A DNA stretch of 42,663 bases from NCBI GenBank assembly GCA_947167155.1, contig CAMVHB010000015.1:1-42663 (forward strand), written 5' to 3'. The stretch comes from an uncultured Lachnospiraceae bacterium (GTDB taxonomy: Bacteria > Bacillota > Clostridia > Lachnospirales > Lachnospiraceae). A model generated the notes under the pieces. The model saw only the letters and a program-made list of their open reading frames with translations, made no database searches and had not been told where the DNA came from. Below, piece by piece: positions 18,939-25,813 of this stretch. Every line of letters begins with the position of its first letter. Within the stretch, counting starts at the first letter, position 1. A program made the position numbers and the translations under genes.

Positions 18939-19457
18939 ATGGACGAGAACAGGAAAAGAATATACGGAATAGTAATGACAGCGGTTTTCGCGGCGCTTAC
19001 CTTCGCGGCGACCTTTTTGATCAAGATCCCGCTCCCGGCGGTGAACGGTTATGTTCATCCGGGTGACGCCATCGTGATCCTTTCGGGACTCCTTCTCGGG
19101 AGAGGGAAGGGCTTCCTTGCGGCAGGCATAGGAAGCGCTCTTGCGGATATTCTGGGCGGCTTTGCGCTCTACGCTCCGGTGACCTTTTTCATAAAGGCGA
19201 TAACAGCTTTTCTTGTGGCAGTGCTTTTTCAGGCGCTTATGAAGAAGCTTTCAAAACATTCTGTCGCCGCGGCTTTGATCGCGGGAACTGTGGCGCTCAT
19301 CCTTGTGCCCGGCGGCTATTTCATTTTTTCCTCGATCCTCTACGGGACCGCCGCCGCGTTGCTTTCCATAGTTCCGGATCTGTTCCAGGCATTGTTCGGA
19401 GTCCTGGTCGCGACGGTACTGTATCCGGTGCTGAGAAAAATAAGGCACGGGGGATGA
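18939..19457 (+). CDS. ECF transporter S component, substrate unknown
   Basis: This small membrane protein (172 residues from ATG 18939) has about six hydrophobic segments and the S-component pattern: RKRIYGIVMTAVFAALTF at the N-terminus (Ala-rich face that docks on EcfT), then VHPGDAIVILSGLLLGRGKGFLAAGIGSALADILGG. It resembles the COG4720/PF07155 group; vitamin-type substrates are usual, but none can be assigned. The EcfA1A2T core at 30.1-32.6 kb could energise it, as in group II systems. Alternative start: GTG 18915, which has the better ribosome site but lies inside the rpoC terminator. Confidence 0.82.
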   Translation: MDENRKRIYGIVMTAVFAALTFAATFLIKIPLPAVNGYVHPGDAIVILSGLLLGRGKGFLAAGIGSALADILGGFALYAPVTFFIKAITAFLVAVLFQALMKKLSKHSVAAALIAGTVALILVPGGYFIFSSILYGTAAALLSIVPDLFQALFGVLVATVLYPVLRKIRHGG

Positions 19458-19556
19458 TGGACCCCGGGGCTCATCAAAACATTTTTTCTCCCAAAAAAAA
19501 GAACCCTACGCAGCTCCAGGACGGAACAACATATGGCTCGTCTCTTATTGTAAGCT

Positions 19557-19838
19557 TTATTCTGATTTTGTCAATATTGAGTTCTCTTTGGAATGATAAT
19601 CCAGAAACCTCGTATGCTGGAATCCATACTCCATGTACTCCTGACCATCCAAAGATTTCACAATATTGTTTTCCGTATGTGAGTGCAATTTATCGTACAG
19701 TGTCTTCAACCATTTCTGAAATTCTGTCTCCGGTGAGTGAGAAACAAGATTCTGTTCATAATAGTGTCTTGTAATTCCCGCAAAGATATCCGCAAGCTGC
19801 ACTGATGGTGTAACAGCAGAACTTTCTTCTTTTTTCAT
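19557..19838 (-). CDS. Small protein resembling the C-terminal end of DUF3800; possible gene remnant
   Basis: A 93-residue frame on the minus strand begins at ATG 19838 with AAAGGAG 5 bases upstream. The segment VQLADIFAGITRHYYEQ resembles the conserved C-terminal QLADxxAG-x-RxxY part of DUF3800 proteins, but the N-terminal half expected for that family is absent. The stretch looks more AT-rich than its neighbours, which suggests an acquired and truncated gene. It may still be translated. The family link is from memory and weak. Confidence 0.4.
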   Translation of the reverse strand: MKKEESSAVTPSVQLADIFAGITRHYYEQNLVSHSPETEFQKWLKTLYDKLHSHTENNIVKSLDGQEYMEYGFQHTRFLDYHSKENSILTKSE

Positions 19839-20050
19839 TCTTTCTCCTTTCCGCGCAGCGGAGCAGGGAAAAGAGATCCTTAACCTGTAATATACACCGT
19901 CTGCGCTTAAAATAAAACAACAGGTTACAAAAGATTCGTGGAATGCGTGCCGGCGAGCGCCGTATGACTCTTTATGAAAAAAGACCACGCTTTCTTGAAT
20001 TTGGAGAAATGATAATCAAAATCGAAGTTGTTGTCAACGGGAAAAATTAG

Positions 20051-20078
20051 GTGGAGACAGGGTGACTGTTCTCTGTCT
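20051..20078. repeat. REP-like palindrome (ggagacag/ctgtctcc)
   Basis: An 8-bp perfect stem, GGAGACAG with CTGTCTCC, encloses GGTGACTGTTCT. On the minus strand it is followed by a short T-rich stretch. The GAGACAGGG/CTGTCTC core also occurs in the larger palindrome at 24320-24414, and the form resembles REP-type palindromes. Confidence 0.5.
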
Positions 20079-20108
20079 CCCTATCTCCTCTACCACTACA
20101 TTTTGCGG

Positions 20109-20137
20109 TTCAATTGAAGGGAAAAAGAAGGTATAAT
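20109..20137 (+). promoter_or_regulatory. Promoter of the pectate lyase gene
   Basis: A perfect -10 TATAAT (20132-20137) has a weak -35 TTCAAT (20109-20114) 17 bases upstream. The start point would be near 20144, only a few bases before the hairpin at 20150, so the leader begins with a terminator. Confidence 0.6.
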
Positions 20138-20149
20138 ATATTCAGCTTA

Positions 20150-20184
20150 CCCTCCGGCGGGAAGTCCGGAGGGCCTTTTTTTTT
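20150..20184 (+). terminator. Leader terminator (possible attenuator) of the pectate lyase gene
   Basis: A perfect 8-bp stem, ccctccgg (20150-20157) and ccggaggg (20166-20173), with an 8-base loop is followed by CC and nine T. It lies between the predicted promoter and the ribosome site (GGAGG at 20201). No same-strand gene ends within 690 bases upstream, so it acts on the lyase leader itself. Confidence 0.75.
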
Positions 20185-20212
20185 CACTATTCCAAAAAAA
20201 GGAGGTAAATCA

Positions 20213-23200
20213 ATGCATCTAAGACAGACAGGAAAAAAAGCCTTTGCATTTGCCCTGGCCTTTGCCACGGCGCTTGCAACGGCGAACCTTTCCGCCCTTC
20301 CGTCGCTTACTGCAAGAGCAGAAGGTGTTGAGCACACCTTTGTGGCTTCAGCGCTTTCTCCCTTTGAAGCGGGGAGCGGGTCGGACGGAGATTTTGAAGT
20401 GGCCGGGGACGATGGCTTCTTCACGCTGATCTACAGCGCGAAGTCAAAGGTCGACAGCTCTTCAAAGACCTTTGAGGACGGCTATGAGTCTTCGCAGCGC
20501 GTCAATTTCCAGGGCGGCGTCTCAAAGGAAAACGGCCTCATCAATTCCCTCAGGTTCAGTACCACAGGACCTTCCACTGTGAAGGTATGGTGGGTTGCCG
20601 GTGGAGACGGACGCCAGATGAAGGTGCTCGACAATGCCGGAAGCGAGGTGGCAAAAACTAAAGATGAAGTCGTAAAGAATTCCCTTTATATCTCAGAGCT
20701 TCAACTTTCCCAGGCAGGGACCTATTTCCTCGGCGGTGACGGCGGGAACAATTATCTTTTCAAGGCGACAGTTACGGTTTCAGGAGACGGGGCAATAGAG
20801 CGAAAGAACTGGAATGATGTAAAGAATCCCTCTATCAAGTCCGTGGCTTTGAATCCTGACGATCCGGGAAAGATCGATGTGACGGTGTCATCTGAGATCG
20901 GGAACGACGGAGGTGATTATGTCACTGTCGTAATGGAAGACGCAGAGGGAAATCGTTGCGGCTCAAAGACGGCCTTTGGTCCTTCTTCAGAACAGAAATT
21001 TTCCTTTACGCCTTCGGCAAGCGGAGAATACAGCTTTGTGCCCTTCCTTTACAGGCTTTCATATAGTCTGGAAAACAGTCTGCAGGGTAAAAATTCAGAA
21101 GGCGTCGATTTCTCCCTTCCTCTCGGAAAGCCTTCGATCAGATCAGCCTACAACAGCGGCGGCGGTGATGTTTCAGTGCTCGTGACTGCTGTTCCGGAGG
21201 CGGAGCGCTATGAGATCTATTCAGAACCGGCAAGTGAAGTTATCGACATTGAAGTTTCGGATCCCAAAGCAGTGAATGAGGTTGCGGGGACATTCCAGGG
21301 GCTTGATATAGGAACGACCTACAATTTCTTCGTAAAGGCCTTTAAGGGTGAAGACGAGACAGTATCGGAGCCTTTTGAGCTTCTGGTTGAGGATGCTTAT
21401 ACAGTGCCCGAGGGCTATGCATCCTTCGGAAACAACGCCAGCAGCGATCCCAAGAAGGACGGCTATACAAAGAATGAAGACGGGACCATTACAGTCTGGT
21501 CTGTAGGAAACAACGGAAAGCTTCAGAATTCCACCGACGGTATCGCATTCTATTATTATGCAATACCGGCGGACAAGAACTTCACCCTCACGGCTGATGT
21601 CCATGTTGATGAGTGGACCTATACCAACGGTCAGGAGGGCTTCGGCCTCATGGCTGTAGACCGTGTTGGAAACGACGGACAGAATGAATCCTTCTGGAAC
21701 AATTCCTACATGGCAGGCGTCACGAAGGTTGAATACCGTTACAATCCCGAAAAGGGAGTGACAAAGGACGCAAACGATCCGAAGATCACCATGAAGCTCG
21801 GTGTCACCGCAAGGGAAAAGAAAGGCGTCACGCCTGAAAACCTCGCACAGCTTGACGCAAACGATGCTGATGTCACAAAGGCGATCACCGCAAATACCGA
21901 CAATTCAGCCATTGAATATTCATGCGGCCCTCTCGGAGCAGGAACCTACAACCTTGTGGCAAATGCGCTGAATGAAGGCGGAGTGGAAGGTACGGTGGCG
22001 ACTCCTCTTGATACCTTCCATCTTTCCATCAGGAAGAACAATACAGGCTATTTCGTTTCCTATACCGATGTGGCGGGAAATGAGATCGTAAAGAAGTACT
22101 ATGAAGCAACAAAGAATCTTGAGCAGCTTGACCCTACAACAGTCTATGCAGGACTTTTTGCGGCCAGGGCTGCGAAAGCAACCTTCAAAAATATCGAACT
22201 CACACTCATTGATCCCATTATGGACGATCCTGCCGAAGAGCGTCCGAAGGACTATGTGACGCCTGTATTTGAACCTTCATCCTATGCTTATTCAAATACA
22301 AAAGAATATGACCTTACCTTCAACTCAAATATCACAGGTATCGTAAACATCAAGAGGACAGACGGTACCTCCGTAGCCACAAACATGAAGGTTACGGAAA
22401 AGGACAAGATATCAATCACCCAGCTTTTGAAGGAGGGTGAGAATACCTTCATTTATTCGATCATTCCGGACAAGGACTTCCATCCCGGAAATGACAGCAA
22501 TACCTATCTTGAAAGCTATGATGAGATCGCGGGAGAGTTCACGGTATCGTGGCTTCCTGTTGCCGGGAATACTATTTATGTCTCCCCCGACGGTACACCG
22601 GACGGAGCCGGAACAAAGGAGGCTCCCCTTGATATCTTCACGGCGGTCACAAGACCTGCTCCGGGACAGACTATTATCCTCAAGTCCGGTTTCTATGATC
22701 TTTCTGAAGGCGCGATGCTCTATGACAAGACCGGAGAAAAAACACCTGTAAATACCGTCTTCGTATATCCGAACATCGACGGGACCGCTGAGGCTCCGAT
22801 AACCATGAAGACAGAAGACGGACAGCGGGCGGTATTTGATTTCGGCTATTCAAATACAGGCGCGAACACCGGCTTTGAATTCGCAGGAGATTGGTGGGTG
22901 GTTGAAAACATAGACGTGAATAGTACCGCAGACGGAGCGAAGGGGCTCCATGTATCCGGAAGCCACAATGTCTTCAATGGCATAAGGACCTACAACAACG
23001 GAAAGACCGGCTTCTCCATCAGCCGTCTGAACAGCTCGCAGTCAAAAGAAAACTGGCCGGCGTACAACCTTGTGAAAAACTGCACCTCCTGGAACAATGC
23101 GGATTCCGGACGCGAGGACGCAGACGGCTTTGAGGCAAAGCTGAATGTCGGCGAAGGCAATGTGTTTGACGGCTGCATAGCCTACAACAACGCGGATGAT

Positions 23201-24286
23201 GGATGGGATCTTTTCGCAAAGCCCGATGACGGTCCTATCGGAGCGGTCACGATCCAGAATTCTGTAGCATTCAGGAACGGATATTATCTTTCCGGTGAAG
23301 AAGGCAGCGGAAACGGAAACGGCTTCAAGCTCGGCGGTTCAAACATCACCGGAAGGCACAAGCTTATAAACTGCGCTGCCTGGGGCAATAAGGCAAACGG
23401 CATCACCTGCAATTCCGGCCCGGACATCGAAATTTACGAATGCACCAGCCTGAACAACAAGGGCGCCAATGTAGCACTTTATACAAACGCAAAGAATCCA
23501 AGCACGGATTTCCTTGTAAACGGCCTGATAAGCTTCATGGACAGCGCATCCGGAACGAAGGATGACCTGAAGCCCGAAGGAGATCAGGATGAGAACAAGA
23601 TCTACAGCGAAAAGAATTTCTACTTTGACAAAAAGTCAAAGAATTCTTCAGGACTTACCGTAACAAAGGATTGGTTCGTCTCTCTTAAAATGCCGTTGAC
23701 TGAGGAATACAACAGCGCAGACCCTTATGACGTAGCACGTAGCCTGAGGAGCGAATCCAATTATATAGATCTCAAAGATTTCATTCTTCTTTCAGACAAA
23801 GGGAAAGAGGCTCTTGAAAAGGCCGGGCTCAATGAAGAAGAGATAGGCGCCCATCTTTCCGACAATTACACGGCATTTGCAAATGGTGTCGGAGTGAACC
23901 GTCTCTACAATCCGAATTCCGGTGAGCACTTCTTTACTCCGAGCCTCGGTGAAGCGAAATACCTCACATACCTTGGCTGGAATGCTGAGGGCTATGAATG
24001 GAGGGCTCCAAACGGCGGGCTTCCCGTATACAGGGTCTACAACCCGAACGCCGGAGATCACCACTATACCAGGGACTGGGCTGAGGTTGAGTTCCTGATC
24101 GGGGAAGGCTGGAATGACGAAGGTATAGCCTTCTATTGTGACCCGGATGGAAAGACTCCCGTTTACAGGGCTTACAATCCCAATGCCATAAGCGGTGCAC
24201 ACCATTTCACTGCTGACAAGGACGAATATGACCATCTGATCTCAATCGGCTGGAGGGCAGAGGGCGTGGCCTTTATGGTAGAATAA
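20213..24286 (+). CDS. Secreted multidomain pectate lyase, PL9-like, with C-terminal DUF5648-type repeats
   Basis: This is a 1357-residue exported enzyme. The signal peptide is residues 1-~36 (cut after ARA). The N-terminal half holds beta-sandwich-like domains, including a fibronectin-III-like segment (~305-400) and a possible glycan-binding module (~400-690), with no firm family. The catalytic part (~786-1190) is a right-handed beta-helix with PL9 hallmarks: DADGFEAKLNVGEGNVFDGC and AYNNADDGWDLF. PL9 enzymes cut polygalacturonate by Ca2+-assisted beta-elimination with a Lys base. Residues ~1225-1357 hold three YNPN...HF/HYT...GW repeats (DUF5648-like), probably for wall or glycan attachment. 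ATG 20213 has GGAGG 7 bases upstream. Confidence 0.87.
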   Translation: MHLRQTGKKAFAFALAFATALATANLSALPSLTARAEGVEHTFVASALSPFEAGSGSDGDFEVAGDDGFFTLIYSAKSKVDSSSKTFEDGYESSQRVNFQGGVSKENGLINSLRFSTTGPSTVKVWWVAGGDGRQMKVLDNAGSEVAKTKDEVVKNSLYISELQLSQAGTYFLGGDGGNNYLFKATVTVSGDGAIERKNWNDVKNPSIKSVALNPDDPGKIDVTVSSEIGNDGGDYVTVVMEDAEGNRCGSKTAFGPSSEQKFSFTPSASGEYSFVPFLYRLSYSLENSLQGKNSEGVDFSLPLGKPSIRSAYNSGGGDVSVLVTAVPEAERYEIYSEPASEVIDIEVSDPKAVNEVAGTFQGLDIGTTYNFFVKAFKGEDETVSEPFELLVEDAYTVPEGYASFGNNASSDPKKDGYTKNEDGTITVWSVGNNGKLQNSTDGIAFYYYAIPADKNFTLTADVHVDEWTYTNGQEGFGLMAVDRVGNDGQNESFWNNSYMAGVTKVEYRYNPEKGVTKDANDPKITMKLGVTAREKKGVTPENLAQLDANDADVTKAITANTDNSAIEYSCGPLGAGTYNLVANALNEGGVEGTVATPLDTFHLSIRKNNTGYFVSYTDVAGNEIVKKYYEATKNLEQLDPTTVYAGLFAARAAKATFKNIELTLIDPIMDDPAEERPKDYVTPVFEPSSYAYSNTKEYDLTFNSNITGIVNIKRTDGTSVATNMKVTEKDKISITQLLKEGENTFIYSIIPDKDFHPGNDSNTYLESYDEIAGEFTVSWLPVAGNTIYVSPDGTPDGAGTKEAPLDIFTAVTRPAPGQTIILKSGFYDLSEGAMLYDKTGEKTPVNTVFVYPNIDGTAEAPITMKTEDGQRAVFDFGYSNTGANTGFEFAGDWWVVENIDVNSTADGAKGLHVSGSHNVFNGIRTYNNGKTGFSISRLNSSQSKENWPAYNLVKNCTSWNNADSGREDADGFEAKLNVGEGNVFDGCIAYNNADDGWDLFAKPDDGPIGAVTIQNSVAFRNGYYLSGEEGSGNGNGFKLGGSNITGRHKLINCAAWGNKANGITCNSGPDIEIYECTSLNNKGANVALYTNAKNPSTDFLVNGLISFMDSASGTKDDLKPEGDQDENKIYSEKNFYFDKKSKNSSGLTVTKDWFVSLKMPLTEEYNSADPYDVARSLRSESNYIDLKDFILLSDKGKEALEKAGLNEEEIGAHLSDNYTAFANGVGVNRLYNPNSGEHFFTPSLGEAKYLTYLGWNAEGYEWRAPNGGLPVYRVYNPNAGDHHYTRDWAEVEFLIGEGWNDEGIAFYCDPDGKTPVYRAYNPNAISGAHHFTADKDEYDHLISIGWRAEGVAFMVE

Positions 24287-24299
24287 TAATGATCAGAAA

Positions 24300-24314
24300 C
24301 TGCCATTTTGGCAG
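24300..24314. repeat. Short perfect hairpin after the lyase gene
   Basis: ctgcca-ttt-tggcag forms a 6-bp stem with a 3-base loop, 13 bases after the lyase stop. There is no T-run on the plus strand. It directly precedes the larger palindrome. Confidence 0.5.
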
Positions 24315-24319
24315 GAAAA

Positions 24320-24414
24320 AGACAGGGGATCTGATTGATATGATCCCCCTTAAGAGACTTTGTATATTTTCATTGTCTACTTAAGAGGGATCATATCAAG
24401 TCGCTCCCCTGTCT
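24320..24414. repeat. Large 35-bp-arm palindrome, also a terminator
   Basis: Arms 24320-24354 and 24380-24414 match as inverted repeats at 30 of 35 positions and enclose a 25-base loop with further agac/gtct pairing. CTTTTTCTTTCTT follows on the plus strand and CTTTTTCC on the minus strand, so it can terminate in both directions. The length and border-like AGACAGGGG ends suggest a small non-autonomous element (MITE/REP-like) rather than an ordinary terminator. Confidence 0.7.
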
Positions 24415-24530
24415 CTTTTTCTTTCTTACAATTATTTGACATATCGCGACGTTTGAATATTTGATTTTTCCCGCGGCTGATTATACTAAACCCGTAGCTT
24501 TGGTGTTGTTGGTTTTGGGAAGTTAATGAA

Positions 24531-25112
24531 ATGAATGTCCTTGAGATCGTTCTTATGGTCGCCGGCATCAGCCTCGATCTGTTCGCGGCCATTGAGAATG
24601 AAGGCGCGAAGCTCGCACAGATCCGGAAGAAGACCCTGTTCATAAATACCTGTCTGGTCACGCTCCTTCAGCTTGCTTTCTTTTTCGGCGGTTATGCTGC
24701 CTGTTTCAAGCTGAACAGCCTGGGTGTTTTCCAGAATACAAGGGGTTTTGGGGAAGCCATAGCTTTCCTCGTCTTCGCTTTCCTTGGCGTGATGCTCTTC
24801 ATCAAGGGCGTCAGGAAATATGATGTGGAAGAAAAGAGAAGCGAGATCACGAAGATGACCTATGTCCGCATAATAGCGGTGACCACGATATATACTCTTA
24901 TCGCGGGCTGCGCGGCGGGCATCCTTTCCGCGAACGTGATCCTCCTCTTTGTGATGATAATAATCTGTTCTATCGCGGTTGTGATCCTCGGGCTTTATAC
25001 CGGTTATCTTCAAGGTTCACGTTTCAGAAGCATTCTTTACATCATCGGAGCGGTTCTTCTCTGGATCGCCGGCATCGGGATCCTTATCAGGATCATCGGT
25101 ATGTACATCTGA
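24531..25112 (+). CDS. Divergent MntP-like membrane protein
   Basis: This 193-residue protein has about six hydrophobic helices. The N-terminus, GISLDLFAAIENEGAKL, matches the MntP (DUF204) motif S-x-D-x-F-A. In known Mn2+ pumps a second internal repeat carries another Asp (TSIDALAVG-like); here the equivalent segment reads VTTIYTLIAGCAAG, with no Asp. So the fold is probably shared but Mn2+ export is uncertain. The 3' end overlaps the convergent gene on the minus strand by 96 bases. The ribosome site is weak (GGGAAG ~10 bases upstream). Confidence 0.6.
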   Translation: MNVLEIVLMVAGISLDLFAAIENEGAKLAQIRKKTLFINTCLVTLLQLAFFFGGYAACFKLNSLGVFQNTRGFGEAIAFLVFAFLGVMLFIKGVRKYDVEEKRSEITKMTYVRIIAVTTIYTLIAGCAAGILSANVILLFVMIIICSIAVVILGLYTGYLQGSRFRSILYIIGAVLLWIAGIGILIRIIGMYI

Positions 25113-25628
25113 TTGCAATTTTTCCCTGCATTCTTGAAGAAGGGTCTTGTTTTGAGAGACGTCTGAGCCGATATCTTCTCCGAAGGAGAGTACCCGGCAG
25201 GCTTCCTCTATCATCTCGTTTTCCATCAGGATCTTTGCGTAATCGCACAGCAGAACCACAAGCCTGTCGTAGTCGTCTGCTATGACCTGCATCTTTTTCA
25301 GGTTTCTTGCGCCGAACTCAAGCTTCAAGGAGGTATTCGACCTTCTGGAAAGATTGAGGAGAGGCTTTTTTGAAAGGGCGAGAAGCTCTTCTTCTATGAG
25401 GCATACCTCGGGGTCATCCGAAAAACCAAAAGGGAAATCCTGAACCGGAACCTTGATATAGTCGAGTTTTGAAAGATCTGCCGTTGGAGCCGCATCGGCA
25501 CGCTTTTCGAGCTCGTAGTAGGACTCCTCTTTGTCCCTTTGTTTTTTTGAAAGATAACGGTATCTCACTCCGAGTACGACGATCACTCCAAGCAGGGTCG
25601 CTATACCGGGGAAGGGAAAGACTGACAT
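25017..25628 (-). CDS. Membrane-anchored hypothetical protein
   Basis: This 203-residue protein of no family known to me begins at ATG 25628, with GGAGG 10 bases upstream (complement of 25639-25643). It has one N-terminal hydrophobic segment (FPGIATLLGVIVVLGVRY), a charged linker (SKKQRDKEESYYELEKR), a mostly helical middle rich in Leu and charged residues, and an acidic Asp/Lys tail. Its last 32 codons overlap the MntP-like gene tail to tail. It would sit in the cell membrane with a cytosolic or external helical domain. Confidence 0.65.
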   Translation of the reverse strand: MSVFPFPGIATLLGVIVVLGVRYRYLSKKQRDKEESYYELEKRADAAPTADLSKLDYIKVPVQDFPFGFSDDPEVCLIEEELLALSKKPLLNLSRRSNTSLKLEFGARNLKKMQVIADDYDRLVVLLCDYAKILMENEMIEEACRVLSFGEDIGSDVSQNKTLLQECREKLQSDVHTDDPDKDPDAGDPEKNRSDDVKNASET

Positions 25629-25706
25629 ACTATATAAACCTCCGCAAGTAACCATTATATACTAAATACGGTGTCAAAATCACCATTATTTCGTCCATTT
25701 GTTTCT

Positions 25707-25735
25707 TTCACAAAGCTTTTTTGCTGTGATAAAAT
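25707..25735 (+). promoter_or_regulatory. Promoter of the VanW-family gene
   Basis: TTCACA (25707-25712), a 17-base spacer and TAAAAT (25730-25735) lie 79 bases before the start. The spacer contains an imperfect palindrome (tcacaaagc...gctgtga) that could be an operator. Confidence 0.55.
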
Positions 25736-25813
25736 CAATGCAGAGCATTTTGGGAAGATGGAAGAAAGAAGATAGAAGGTTTTTTGGCTTTTTGTCAAAG
25801 GAAGTGAACATTT

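Larger units (their letters stand above)
19458..20131. other. Gene-poor stretch with a DUF3800-like remnant and a palindrome
   Basis: Apart from the minus-strand remnant at 19557-19838 and the hairpin at 20051-20078, I see no supported gene here. A plus-strand frame at 19454-19774 is antisense to the remnant, has no family resemblance and is rejected. Confidence 0.6.

Noticed and set aside
19454-19774. Plus-strand frame of 106 codons after the ECF S-component
   Set aside because: It has no ribosome site of note, no recognisable features, and is antisense to the better-supported minus-strand frame.
20114-20212. Upstream extension of the lyase frame
   Set aside because: It would begin upstream of the promoter -10 and cross the terminator hairpin; ATG 20213 has GGAGG and a proper signal peptide.
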